A DNA stretch of 64,000 bases from Symsagittifera roscoffensis (taxonomy: Eukaryota > Xenacoelomorpha > Acoela > Convolutidae): positions 9,334,386 to 9,398,385 of the forward strand of contig NC_087063.1 of the NCBI RefSeq assembly GCF_963678635.1. Direction: 5' to 3'. Below are positions 42,900 to 55,495 of this stretch, piece by piece. Within the stretch, counting starts at the first letter, position 1. Each line of letters starts with the position of its first letter. The notes under the pieces are model-generated. The model saw only the letters and a program-made list of their open reading frames with translations. It did no database searches and was not told the origin of the DNA. The position numbers and the translations under genes were made by a program.

Positions 42900-44460
42900 A
42901 CAACTCTAACATATAATAACATGTTTCAAACTTTCCTTTAACCCGGTTGGAAAGGAATCATATACTAAACAAAACTAACCAACGCAGCTTACTAAATACC
43001 ACAAATCATAGAATAACAGCATGACTAAGAAAAGGAAACCAACGGTACCCAAACCGGATTAACCCAGTTTAAAACTGGATAATTTATTCTTTTGAAGACT
43101 ATTATAAAGTCTAAGAAAGAAATAATAAAACACAAAAAAGTCGAAAGACAAACCCATACCACGAACAATTTGCTTTTTGGAAAAAGGACATAACCAACAA
43201 GACATAAGAAAAACCACAACAAACCCAACATAAAACGTTGTCACATAACAGGACCCCTCACAAAAACCGCATGAAATCATACTCCCACTCCTGGCCTAAC
43301 CCACCAGGAAGGACGTCCTGAGCATGCTCTATAGCCGGCCTAACCCACCGCGCTACATCCACGCTTTGTGACCACACCTCTATTTTTAATAAGAGCTACT
43401 CAAGTGTGAGTAACTCTTCAAAATAACCGAACTAAAACAAAAAGCTTTTGTGAAAACAACTAACTAAAATCATAATTAAAAAATATTAAACTAACAAATG
43501 TTTTATAAAATGTAAATTACATTATGCAATACATAGATCAGAATACAACACCAAGGACGAACATCTAAAGACAAAACGACCCCACTACACTCGAGAGAGA
43601 ATGACCAACCACAATCGATATGCCACTCACAATCACAACTCAAAGGATTTAGAGTACGACTTGACTTCGCAGAAAAGGACTTCATTGAACTAGACCAATG
43701 ACCACCTCGATGTTCAAGTATACGTACAGATCCGAGTAACCAGGCATCCCCTCCACGCACAATCTCCACGCCATTCCCAAATTAGATCAGACACAAAAGA
43801 AGTTCTCCACGCAGAACAGAAAAACCTGACATAGCAAACCATTCTGAAATCAGATTTGAGTTTGTTGCAAAGACTTAGTCGTTGTCACTAGAAGACACAA
43901 CGTCTTATGTCTCTAACTCCAGCTTCCTGGAACTTCTTTAACAAAGAGGAAACAGAAGAAATATGATGTTCGCCAAACACCAACGTCCATCATCCATCCT
44001 TCGAATTGCAGAAGAACTATTCTAAAAAACTCTGTAAAACCCGGATGGGTGGAACCTGATCTAGACTACATTTTATGATTGGATAATTTAGATATTTTAC
44101 CAATGTAAAGTATTTAATATTAACCAATCATGATCCATCTAACTAACAACCCACTTATTTGTAAGTGCTGAAGTTACTTGTAATTTCAGCACCAGAGAGA
44201 TTTGAATTTAACTTAGAAATTAGTTGGACTCTCCCGAGCACTTCAGCAGCCGCAATAAACCAGTATACCCTAGATCTATTGAGCCTAGCAGAGACTAGTT
44301 AAACAACCTGAGACTAGATAGTATAAGAGTAAGATTAGGATCGGTATTAGACTAAGAAGTTGCACGAATCTATCCGGCCGAAAATAAGATAGCGTGACGA
44401 GCAGACGGTGTACCCTATCCGAAATTACTCTATGAGTTAACCAAACTCGGTCCTAACTCA
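42900..44460 (+). other. LTR-like 3' region of element 1
   Basis: This region is shared with 4357-5400, 48569-49870 and 58104-59660. It has a near-palindrome CCTTTAACCCGGTTGGAAAGG (42929-42949), CCAGTTTAAAACTGG, two GGCCTAACCCACC repeats (43293 and 43337) around GGACGTCC and GAGCATGCTC, and a fixed right end GTTAACCAA...GGTCCTA. Because no element here keeps its 5' LTR, the left LTR border cannot be set by comparison. Confidence 0.6.
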
Positions 44461-44776
44461 TAAGCTTCCTTGAACTAAGTTGGAACAATTTCTAAAACGG
44501 ATTAAATCTCCGCTCACGCGTTAATAGCGCGAAACAAATCGCGCGTTAATTGTCCCCAATTGGCCAAAATGGCAATCTCTAAACCCCCATAACTTTACAA
44601 AAAAATGATCGCAGGTGAATTATTTTTTCAAATTTCAGCTCAGGACAACAATAGCTTCCGATTGATATAAAAAAATTCCGTCCAAAATGGCTAGTTAAAA
44701 GGTCGAAATTTGTCTCAAGAAAAAACCCACCACGAGCACAAATATTACGGTACTTTTGTATCGAAAGTCGGAACAA
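44461..44776 (+). mobile_element. Arm repeat, right part, split by element 1
   Basis: It continues the arm interrupted at 37556 (TAAGCTTCC, then CTCCGCTCACGCGTTAATAG) and ends with AAAGTCGGAACAA, as in the unsplit copy at 25906-26439. From 44777 to 45090 nothing recognisable is seen. Confidence 0.8.
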
Positions 44777-45090
44777 TGACAGTTTGTCAGATGCGAAGTC
44801 TCCTCTTTCAAAGAAAAAAAACAAGTGAACATGAACACTAATTGCGTTATGCGATAAAAACATCAAGAAATGTTTAAAAATAAAATGCACAAACAATCAA
44901 AACGAGTATTTGGCTTCAGATAGTTTGAAAATGACGAGGTGTGATTGGTTTTTTCTTAGCTATGTCGCTAAAAATTTAATTTCGTTATTGTCAAACAAAT
45001 TTTTTTGGAAATCGAAAGCAATTGTACTTGATATTGATAGCAGATTTTCATTGATTTAGATTTATTGATGAATTCTGCACGCACAACTTG

Positions 45091-46210
45091 TTGATCAATA
45101 CTTAAGCGAATGGAGGAACCTGCTTGGTTGAGAATCATCTCAATGCAAGGGTAAACTTCTTAATTTGACGATTGGCCATATTGTTGTTTTTCAGTTTCCA
45201 GTACGAATTTTTGCAATTTGAACTACTTCACCATTTCCTGGGAAAACATTAATTACCAATCCCAGTGGCCACATTACCCCCGCAGTGAGTTGCGATCCAA
45301 AATGAAAACTAAATCACCTTTCTTCAAGTTAGTTTGTTCTGTGCAGTTTCTTTGTCTAACTTGAAGTTCATTGAGATGTTCCTTTTTCCGTTGTTTTCAA
45401 AAATTATCAATTAACGTTTGCAATAGTTAAACCGCCTTTCCAATTTTCATCGATCTACAAATTGTTTTTGTTTATACCAATTTTTTAGAGACGGATTGGA
45501 CAAACACCAAATTTTTTTCCGAAAATTTGTTTGAGTCGGTTGAAGCATAGTATGAGCTGAATTTGCCTTGCGGTAAAAAAAAGCTAACGTTAAACTGTTG
45601 TTCTCCAAATTGGCAACATCTGTTGATGTTGAAATTGTTGATTCAATGTTTTTATTGAATTTTTAGCTGTTAACTAAAAAGATCAAAAACACGGATTTTA
45701 TTTCTAAAACTAAATGCACAAGAAGTGGAATTTTGCAGACACCAATTAGAAGCACCGAAGGCGAAGACAATACACTCAACACTTCATATTAAGTATATGA
45801 AGAATTGTACTTGTATCGCTTTCTCCTTTGCTCGAGATCTTAAGTGTACACTGAAAAAAAATTTTGAAGAAAATTTTGAAGTCCAAACTCCCTCTGGATC
45901 ATAAGAAATTGTAGTTTTTTTGGCACGGGTCTAACGTGCTCTTCTTTTGCTTTCTCCCGTTCTGTTCATCCCCTGGCTTTTCCCTCCTGCGCAATGCTAT
46001 CAATCATGAGAGCCCCTATTTTTGCGTTCGTGCAAATTTTGTGTGTAGAAGTTTTATTGCGAAAGGTTGCAAAAGTTAGAAATCAAAGTTGATTCATGCT
46101 CGGTTAAATAATCAGCTCAATGCAAAGCTTTGTTCATATTAATCCACTCCATCAATTTACTCCTTGTTGAAGATGATTGATTTTACATGGCCGGCCATTC
46201 TTGATCCCTT
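45091..46210 (-). repeat. Tandem unit 1 with decayed BEL/Pao pol C-terminus
   Basis: First of three ~1.12 kb direct repeats. On the minus strand (about 45500 to 45190) broken frames read LLQTLIDNF, KEHLNELQVRQR, NLKKGDLVFILD, WPLGLVINVFPGNGEVVQIAK-like and IRTGN. This matches the C-terminal domain of BEL/Pao polyproteins (the DUF5641 pattern GDLV-x-D...WPLG-x-V...PG-x-DG-x-VR). A stop replaces the family's Trp after NF, and a frameshift lies near the CCCCCGC stretch. The rest of the unit is unidentified. Confidence 0.65.
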
Positions 46211-47322
46211 GATCAATACTTAAGGCGAATGGAGAAACGTGCTTGGTTGAGAATCATTTCAACGCAATGGCAAACTACTTAATTTGACGATTGGCCGTAT
46301 TGTCGTTTTTGAGTTTCCAGTACGAAATTTTGCAATTTGAACTACTTCACCATTTCCTGGGAAAACATCAATCACCAATCCCAGTGGCCACATTACCCCC
46401 GCGGTTAGTTACCATCCAAAATGAAACCTAAATCCCCTTTCTTCAAGTTAGTTTGTTCTGTGCAGTTTCTTTGTCTAACTTGAAGTTCTTTGAGGTATTC
46501 CTTTTGCCATTGTTTTCAAAAATTATCAATTAACGTTTGCAATAGTTAAACCGCCTTTCCAGTTTTCATCGATTTCCAAATTGTTTTTGCTTATACCAAT
46601 TTGTTAGAGACGGATTGGACAAACACCAACTTTTTTTCCGAAAATTTGTTTGAGTCGGTTGAAACATATTAAGAGCTGAATTTGCCTTGCGGTAAAAAAA
46701 AACCTAACGTTAAACTTTTGTTCTGCAAATTGGCAACATTTGTTGTTGTTGAAAATGTTGATTCAATGTTTTTATTGAAGTTTCAGCTGTTAACTAAAAA
46801 AATCAAAAACACAGATTATGTTTCTAAAACTACAAGAAGTGGATTTGGCAGACACCAATTAGAAGCATCGAAGGCGAAGACAATACACTCAACACTTCAT
46901 AATAATTGTAACATGAATTGTACGTGTATCGCTTTCTCCTTTGCTCAAGAGTTTAAGTGTACATTGAAAATAATTTTTGAAGAAGATTTTGAAGTCCAAA
47001 CTCTCTCTGGATCATAAGATTTGTAGTTTTTTTGGCACGGGTCTAACGTGCCCTTCTTTTGCTTTCTTCCGTTCTGTTCCTCCCCTGGCTTTTCCCTCCT
47101 GCGCAATTTTATCAATCATGTTAGCTCCTATTTTTGCGTTCATGCAAATTTTGTGTGTAGAAATTTAATTGCGAAAGGTTGCAAAAGTTAGAAATCAAAG
47201 TTGATTCATGCTCGGTTAAATAATCAGTTCACTGCAAAGCTTTGTTCATATTAATCCAATGCATCAAATTACTCCAAGTTGAAGATGATTGATTGTACAT
47301 GGCTGGCCCCCCTTGATCCCTT
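46211..47322 (-). repeat. Tandem unit 2 with decayed BEL/Pao pol C-terminus
   Basis: Second unit (1112 bp), with the same minus-strand pol remnant near 46610-46300. A plus-strand frame at 46682-47017 starts at TTG and is not kept intact in the neighbouring units, so I do not call it a gene. Confidence 0.65.
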
Positions 47323-48441
47323 GATCAATACTTAAGGCGAATGGAGAAACCTGCTTGGTTGAAAATCATTTCAACGCAATGGCAAACTACTTAATTTGAC
47401 GATTGGCCGTATTGTCGTTTTTGAGTTTCCAGTAAAAAATTTTGCAGTTTGAACTACTTCACCATATCCTGGGAAAACATCAATCACCAATCCCAGTGAC
47501 TAATTTACCCCCGCGGTTAGTTACAATCCAAAATGAAAACTAAATCAATATTCTTCAAGTTAGTTTGTTCTGTGCAGTTTCTTTGTCTAACTTGAAGTTC
47601 CTTGAGATATTCCTTTTTCCATTGTTTTCAAAAATTATCAATTAACGTATGCAATAGTTAAACCGCCTTTCCAATTTTCATCGATTTCCAAATTGTTTTT
47701 GCTTATACCAATTTGTTAGAGACGGATTGGACAAACACAAGCTTTTTTTTCCGAAAATTTAGTTGAGTCGATTGAAATATAGTATTAGCTGAAATTGCCT
47801 TGCGGTAAAAAAAAACCTAACATTAAACTGTTGTTCTTCAAATTGGCAACATCTGTTGATGTTGAAACTGTTGATTCAATGTCTTTATTGAATTTTCAGC
47901 TGTTAACTAAAAAGATCAAAAACACAGATTATGTTTCTAAAACTAAATGCACAAGAAGTGGAATTTGGCAGACACCAATTAGAAGCACCGAACGCAAAGA
48001 CAATACACTCAACACTTCATATTAATTATAACATGAATCGTACGTGTATTGCTTTCTCCTTTGCTGAAGAGTTTAAGTGTACATTGAAAATAATTTTTGA
48101 AGAAAATTTTGGAGTCCAAACTCTCTCTGGATCATAAGAATTTGTAGTTTTTTTTGGCACGGGTCTAACGTGCCCTTTTTTTGCTTTCTCCCGTTCTGTT
48201 CCCCCCTGGCTTTTCCCTCCTGCGCAATGTTATCAATCATGAGAGCCCCTATTTTTGCGTTCGTGCAAAATTTGTGTGTAGAAATTTAATTGCGAAAAGT
48301 TGCAAAAAGTGGAAATCAAGTTGATTCATGCGCGGTTAAATAATCAGTTCACTGCAAAGCTTCGTTCATATTAATCCACTGCATCAAATTACTCCTAGTT
48401 AAAGATGATTGATTGTACATGGCTGGCCCCCTTGATCCCTT
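47323..48441 (-). repeat. Tandem unit 3 with decayed BEL/Pao pol C-terminus
   Basis: Third unit (1119 bp), with the pol remnant near 47730-47410. Differences between units are scattered substitutions and short indels, so the array is older than the 27-32 kb macro-repeat. Confidence 0.65.
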
Positions 48442-48568
48442 GATCAAAACTTAAGGCGAATGGAGAAACCTGCTTGGTTGAGAATCATTTCAATGCAATG
48501 GCAAACTTGTTAATTTGACGATTGGCGGTATCGTCGTTTTTGAGTTTCCAGTACGAATTTTGCAATTT
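48442..48568 (-). repeat. Tandem unit 4, cut by element 2
   Basis: The first 127 bp of a fourth unit break off at TTTGCAATTTGA, exactly where the LTR end of element 2 begins. Element 2 therefore inserted into the array, or a deletion ended there. Confidence 0.7.
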
Positions 48569-50259
48569 GAGTTAAGTCCTGTTGGTTAACTCAAGAGTAA
48601 TTTCGGATAGTGTACACCGTCTGCTCGTCATGATATCTTATTTTCGGCCGGATAGATTCGTGCAACTTCTTAGTCTAATACCGATCCTAATCTTACTTTT
48701 ATATCTACTAGTCTCAGGGTGTTTAACTAGTCTCTGCTAGGTTCAATAAATCTAGAGTATACTGGCTTTTTGCGACTGCTGAAGTTCTCTTGGAGAGGTA
48801 ACTAATTTCTAAGTTAAATTCAAATCTCTCTGGTGCTGAAATTACAAGTAATTTCAGCAATTACAAATAAGTGGGTTGTTAGTTAGATGGAATATGATTG
48901 GTTAATACTAAAATTTTTACAGTGGTAAAATATCTAATTTATCCAATAATAAAATGGAGTTTAGATCAAGTTCCACACATCCGGGGTTTACAGAATTTTT
49001 AGAATTATCTTTCTTTCTGTAATTGAAGGATGGATGATGAACGTTGGTATTTGGCGAACATCATTTTCTTATCCGGTTCCTCTTGAAGAAGAACGTTACT
49101 GGACGCTGGAATCAGGGATAGGAAGTTGTTATTTTGTCATTCGACAATGACGACTGTGATCCCTAATGAAATCAATCCGATTTCAAAATGGTTTGCAATG
49201 TCAAAATTTTCTGTATTAGTAGAGAACTGTTTTGTGTGCAGCCTCGTCTGGGAATGGCGTGAAAATCGTGTTTGGAAGGGATGCCTTGTAACTCGGATCT
49301 CTACGTATACTTCTACATCGAGCTGGTCATTGGTCTAGTTCAATGAAGTCCTTTTCTGCGAAGTCAAGTCGTACTCTAAATCCTTTGAGTCGTAATTGTG
49401 GACGGCACGTCGGTTGTGTTTAGCCATTCTTTTGTTCGAGTGTGATGGGATCGGCTTTGGATGTTCGTCTTTGTTTGTTGCTGATTTTTTAAGGGGTCCT
49501 TTTTTGTGTTAACATTTATGTTATATTTTTTTTTGTTTTCCTTTTGTTTCGTTGGTTGTGTTCTTTTCTCAAAAATCAAATTGTTTTTGATTTGGGTTTG
49601 TCTTGCGACTTTTTTGTTGTTTTTATATTTCTTTCTTAGACTGTATAATAGTCTTCAAAAGAATAAATTATCCAGTTTATGCATCTTAGTCATGCTGTTA
49701 TTTTATGATTTGTGGTGTTTAGTAAGCTGCGTTGGTTAGTTTGGCTTAGTATATAATTCCTTTCCAACCGGGTTAAAGGAAAGTTTGAAACTTGTTATTA
49801 CTTGTTAGAGTTGTGGTTAGTGATTACTTGAAACTTAAAATTCATTATTTAAACAATTCATCGTGGGCGAGCTGTGCGAGTGTGGATAAAATTCTTGTGC
49901 GAATGAATAAAAATTTTGAAAAGGTTAGTACTGCTTTCTCTTTTTATGAATTTATTGCATTGAAATTGACTTTTACTGCTTTGGGGAAATCTAAAATTAT
50001 AAATTTTCATCCTATTTAATTTTACTGCTTCTTGGGGAAATAATTTATTAATGCATTGGGTATAAATTTTACTACATTATTTAGTGCGAAAGATTTAGGA
50101 GTTTTAATATAAATGACCAAGTTTGCATTTTTATTTGTCTTTTTTCTGTTTTGTAGATGATTGTGGTGTGAAGACTAAAAGAATAAATTAAACATTGATA
50201 GAAAATGGTTAGTACAAATTTGAATTTATTAGTTGAAAGTATTTTAATTCATATGTACC

Positions 50260-52029
50260 TTATTCATCTGAGAAAAAAGCATGGAGGAAGATGTCTTGAA
50301 TCAAGTCTGATGTTGTTAAAATTTGGCTAGTATATGTATGACATTTTTAGTTTGTAGCAGTGGCCAAAGCAATTGAAGTGCGTTGATGATGTTTAGTTCT
50401 TCTGTGCCTACTGCGAACTGATAAGGTGTGTTTTGGATTAGGTTGTAATTTTTATGATTATATTTAGTATTATGAATAAACTCTAGTATGGGTATTTCGA
50501 TAGGTTGTATGAATTCATGCGGGATGATGAAGGGTCTTGATTCTTCTTCATTTGAGGTCTTCGTGATGGTACAGAATATATACGTTTGGGTAACCGGGTC
50601 ATAGTTGCGGAGGATGCCGTGGAGGTTAGTATTTTTAATGCAATAAGTAAAATTAAGAAAAAATGGTGATGTGTGTTTCGAGTTAATAAACTGAAAATGA
50701 TGGTGGGTTTGTCGTGATGGTGTGTGTAGATCAAAACGATTTCATAAAAAACGATAATGTGTAAGTGTGCGTTTGTTAAGTGCGTAACATTATATCGTGG
50801 GAACAGTGCAAATCGCGTTCCTGTGGTGAAAGAAAGTGAAAGGTTAGTGAAAATAACTGAAATTTATCATAGAAGCTTTCATATGCTTGTATGTCAACTA
50901 GTGCTTCAAAAATATTAAGTGTAAATAAGTATGGTGTTTTAATTTAAAAAATTTTGGTTAGTTGCGGGTTTGCAAAGCGGTCTTCGTCTAAAAATTGATC
51001 TTGGTTAGGACGGATGATATTATGATCGTAGTATTCTATTGAGAAATCGTTAGCTCGGGGTGCGGTGAATGTTTTTAATAATTTTTCATATCCAACGTAA
51101 GTAAATTGTCGAGGTGTTAATGATGTAGTGAGTCTATATAGTATATATTTTTTTTCTCGATATTTTCATTAGTGTTAGCTAGTAGTTTAATTGTAGTAAG
51201 CTGTCCAATGAACTGTTGGCATTAAAACGTGCTCATCAACAAAATTTCGTGTTTTGTTAGCAATGGTAGAAGTATTTAAAGTATATTGTGGAAATGAGGG
51301 TAGGGTGATTTCAAGAAAATTTTTTGTGTTGGTGTGTTCTGGGTGGTTGATATTGATATATTCTCTGGCTGTTCCGGGTTTGGTTGTAAATGGGTGATTT
51401 GGGAATTTTCGTTTAAAAGTGCGGTAAGCTCGGTTATTGCTGGTAGGTGTTTTGGTGGATGTTGATGATTGAGCTAATGATGGAGTGTAAGCTGAAGAGT
51501 GTGTAGGATTTGGTGGATTTGATGATGTTACTGTTGATGATAGTTGATGTATTGTAAGAGTGTGGGGGTGTGTAAATTGTTGTTGTAGTGTAATAAAATT
51601 GTCAAGTTCTTCGGAAATTTGATTGTTATCTGGGGAGTTATTATGTGATCTGTCGGAATTAAAAGGAGAATAGGTTGGGGTTACTTGGGAAGCGTAAGAA
51701 GGAGTGGTAAGGGATGGGAGTTGATGACTGGTTTGGATGGGTCGAAAGGGGGGTTTTGAAAAAACTGAGGAGTTAGTCTGGGTATGGGTAGAGGGAGATG
51801 GTTCGGAGTCTGCGAATTCGTCGGAAGTTTCTACATCGGAGTTGTTAAATTGTGAGATGGTATAAAAAACTGAAATATCTGAGTTAGTATCAGAATTCAT
51901 GCTTGATGGTATTTTAATAACTGGAGAATCGGATGGCGGGAAAGCAAACAGTGGGATTATTGGGGTTTGAGTTTGGAGGTTGGCTGGGTGGGAATTTAAG
52001 CGATGGAGGGATCCAAGTTGTCGGCTCAT
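50260..52029 (-). pseudogene. ORF3 of element 2 (broken)
   Basis: It starts at ATG 52029 (MSRQLGSLHR) and is open for 280 codons to 51187, covering the Ser/Pro-rich region and the first part of the conserved domain. It then loses frame near the TAYY segment. Later parts down to the stop near 50260 are recognisable in other frames. Confidence 0.75.
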
Positions 52030-52600
52030 CGTTGGCTACAAAAATGATTATTTGAGACTGAAAAACGGTGGTATGAGGTTGTTCAATAATTTGTTCATAT
52101 GTATTATCATTTTGTGAATGATGTGTCATTATGTGTTGGATGGGACTTTGTGTTGTATTTGGTCTAAAATTTGGATTATTTGTGATTGCTAGGTTTCGAA
52201 AGTTTCGGGGAACTAATGATAATGGATGATTTTGTGGTAGGGGTGGTATCTGTGGTGCTGTAGGTGTTTTATCTACATTATTATGTTCTTCGTCATAAGT
52301 GTTTTGTCTTGTGGATATTTTTGTATTATATTCTTTTATTTATGCATCTAGAAGTATTTTATTGATTGATGATGGAAAAATTCCAGAAAATCCTGCAAAT
52401 AGTATACGTGCTACACTTACTTGGCGATTTACTTGTATGTGTATAGCGCATGTGTTATAGATTCCTTTTAACAGTGAGAAAAGAAATCCTATAAAATTAA
52501 ACGTTGCGTTTAAGATAGTTAATTTTTCTAAGATGTAATAGGGCCATCCTAGAAAGGCAAGAATTTTGTTCTTTAAAGTTACAAAGCTGAAAAAATATAT
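52030..52600 (-). pseudogene. Second copy of the env C-terminus in element 2
   Basis: It reads from FFSFVTLKNKIL through the hydrophobic segments to a tail with KTPTAPQIPPLP and joins ORF3 at 52029. It begins abruptly after a truncated ORF3 start (52608), so a block of env tail plus ORF3 head is present twice. Confidence 0.7.
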
Positions 52601-52607
52601 AGGTGAG

Positions 52608-52880
52608 TTAAAAAATTATGGGTAAAGTTTGGGTATAGGTGGGAAGGGATGGTTCGGAATCAGCAAATTCACCGGAAGTTTCTATATCGGAGTTATTAAA
52701 TTGTGAGATGGTATGAAAAACTGAAATATCTGAGTTAGTATCAGAATTAATGCTTGATGGTATATTAATAACTGGAGAATCGGGTGGCGGGAAAGCAAAA
52801 AGTGGGATAATGGGGATCTGAGTTTGGAGGTTGGCTGGATGGGAATTTGAGCGATGGAGGGATCCAATTTGTCTGCTCAT
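52608..52880 (-). pseudogene. Truncated extra ORF3 N-terminus in element 2
   Basis: It is open for 90 codons from ATG 52880 (MSRQIGSLHRSN) and then stops at the junction with the second env tail. It is diverged from the 52029 copy at many sites, so it is either an old duplication or recombination between two related elements. Confidence 0.7.
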
Positions 52881-52881
52881 C

Positions 52882-55495
52882 GTGGGCTAAGAAAATGATT
52901 ATTTTGAGATTGAAAAGTGGTGGTATGGGGTTGTTCAATAGTTTGTTCAAATGTATCCTCATTTCGTGGGTGTTGCGTTATTATGTGTTGATTGGGGCTT
53001 TGTACTGTATTTGATCTAAAATTAGGAGGGTTTGTGATTGATAGATTTCTAAAAGTTCGGGAGACTAATGATTATGGATGGTTTTGAGGTAGGGCTGGTA
53101 ATTGTGGTGCTGTAGGTGTTGCATTTCTATTTCTATGTTCTTCGTCATATGTATTTGGTCTTGTGGATAGTTTTGTATTATATTCTTTGATTTGTGCATC
53201 TAAGAGTATTTTGTTGATTGATGATAAAAATATTCCAAAAAATCCTGCAAATAATAGGCGTGCTACGCTTGCTTGTCTGTTTACTTGTGTGTGTATTGCG
53301 CATGTGTTATAGAGTCCTTTTAGTAGTGAGAAAAGAAATGCAATAAAGTTAAATATTGCCTACAAGACAGTCAATCTTTCTAAGATGTAATATGGCCATC
53401 CTAGAAAGGCAAGAATTTCGTTTTTAAGGTTACAAAACTAAAAATATTTATGGCTGAATATCTTGTGGTCTGTATTTTTCACCGTTTAAATATATATAAT
53501 CTTTAATATCTTTAAAATATCCACTGTAGTCTTGTGTATAAATGTCTGCAAATCCTGCCGTTTTGGCAAGTTTTCTTAAACTTTGGTCGATTGATTGTCG
53601 TTGTATTGTGTCCATTTGTGTTAGTAATTCTTGAAATTGTTGGGTTCTAATGTGATATTGTATTTCAGATTTAGAATATATTCCAATTGATTGTAAATCA
53701 ATATTTGGGTTACGAGCGATAGCTCTGATGCTTTGTGGTGAAAACTATTTTAGTGGTTGCATTAATGTAGGATACGGTGTAAGTAGGTAGTGTTTATCTT
53801 CGTCAGGGTTTAATTGTCCGACATTGTGGCTGTTTTTTGTTCCACATGGGACTTCGGTCTCCTAAAAATATGTTCGTCTTGAAAGTGCGTCGACAAAATG
53901 TACTTTTTTTTGTAGAATATGGGATTCTTGTATAACAACGTTTATCTTCAAAAACATATGAAGGTGATACTTTTTTGGTGCAAGTATTAAACCATAAAAT
54001 GTTTCCTTCATAATCAAAAAAATTTGATCTATTTCCTGATAATAAGTATCCTGCATAGGGTATTTTTAATACTGCTAATGCGAGTGATTAAAAAATTTGT
54101 ATTCGTTCTAATTCGCATAGTTGATCGAGAGTTTCTAATTCAGAAAGTGACATTTCTTGGAAAATTCTACTACTTGTGTAGTCTAATTTCATATCTAAGT
54201 GAATATCATAATGTATAGTACCAAAGTAGGTGCTATTCATTAGTGATAATTCTTGTAAACGTGTGCTTTTACTATCGCATGATTTTAGCTTTCCACCAGG
54301 TTGACCTGTGCTTTTATAAAAAATCACTGGGACGTATGATGTTCCTTCCTTAATAGGATGAATTGTTGCATGAGGGTCAACTTTTATTTTTCCAGTGTTC
54401 AGGTCGAAACTTTTTTTTTCGTATTCGACAAGTAATTCAGAGTTTTGTGTTTTATAAAGTGGATTGCTATATTTACATGCAAATTCTGTTTCGTGGTAGA
54501 TTTGAAAACGTGTCAATTTATTTTCTATATCATGAATATTTTTGAAATTATTGCTTTGTTTGCGAGACGGGTTCAATTTTTCGTATGGAATTGATTCAAT
54601 AAAATATTTTTCATGGAATTTTATCATTCGAGAGTGTATTTTTGCTACTTGAAATTTTGTGCATGTATCTTCGGGAAACTAAACAATTGTTGCTTGGGTT
54701 CTTGTTGTAGGGTCACAATAACCTTGATCATTTTTGCAAGGCAATCTAATTCCTTGATAGATCATGGTGTTATCAGTTAAATCTCGTGTGAGTTGTATTT
54801 TTTCAAGTTGTATTTTCAAATCAAAAAACATTATTTCTTGATATCCTGTAATTTTTTGTATCTGCTTTGCAGTTTGAGGGATTATTTATCCCAATGTGTG
54901 GTATCCAGTGTTTATCGTGAATATCATAAGTTAATCGTCCGTGTGCGCCATTATATGGGTATTTTTCGTCTAATTTAATATGTCCTTGGTATCGTTCATG
55001 TTCTGCTTGATTTACAGAACCGGCAAAGACTTGAAAATTTACTATTTTTCTGTCTGTCTTTTTATTTCTTGTTAGATTTAGTCTGAGTAATTCATTTTTA
55101 CAATCATCGGGGTTTAGATGTAAAAGTCGTTCTATGTTACTCTGGCAAAATGATTCGTGATCAAGTCGGTTTTTATTTCCATTGGAAACTTGTGAACACT
55201 GTACTTTCTTTTCAGAAAAGGATGCTGTAAACTTATATCCTGTGACTGTTGTTGCTCGGGCTTTTGAAGACAATGCTGCTATTACATTTGTAGTTTCTAT
55301 AGCTTGTGGTTCTGTTTCGCATTGTGATACTTGAATTATTGCATACTTGTGTAATGTTTTTTGTTCGTTTTCTTCACAATCATAGTGTGGTACTAATAAA
55401 TCCTGAGGTCCTGTGCGAGGAGATGGATTTGTGTTTTGGTCGGAAAATAATAGAAAAAGGATGGGTTGAAATGTTAATATTTTTAGAATATACAT
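52882..55495 (-). pseudogene. env: Env of element 2 (broken)
   Basis: It starts at ATG 55495 with a signal peptide and is open to about 54821. It then carries a frameshift, a TGG-to-TAG stop near 54680, an open stretch 54627-54088, further breaks, and a one-base insertion near 53455 before the tail. It is collinear with the intact env at 38015. The tail again carries TPTAPQL. Confidence 0.8.

Larger units (their letters stand above)
37557..44460 (+). mobile_element. Env-ORF3 retroelement lacking gag and pol (element 1)
   Basis: A 6.9 kb insertion in an arm repeat (37350-37556 and 44461-44776). It contains the C-terminal part of a pre-env ORF, an intact env-like ORF, an intact ORF3, a short intron, a 3' UTR and LTR-like DNA ending at the same conserved end as elements 2 and 3 (GTTAACCAA...GGTCCTA). 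There is no protease, RT or integrase. The insertion is bounded by the direct repeat CCTAACTCAT (37557-37566 and 44452-44461). CATA also occurs at both junctions and may be a 4 bp target duplication. Related elements 2-4 are broken, while both main genes here are open. Its class (Ty3/Gypsy-like) is inferred from the linked pol of element 3. Confidence 0.8.

Noticed and set aside
37557-44460. Element 1 as a complete provirus with two LTRs
   Set aside because: No LTR-length direct repeat is present at the left side; only a 10 bp repeat is shared by the two ends, and gag-pol is absent.
46682-47017. 111-codon plus-strand frame in the BEL/Pao array
   Set aside because: It starts at TTG, and its counterparts in units 1 and 3 are frameshifted or end early; the recognisable coding signal lies on the other strand.
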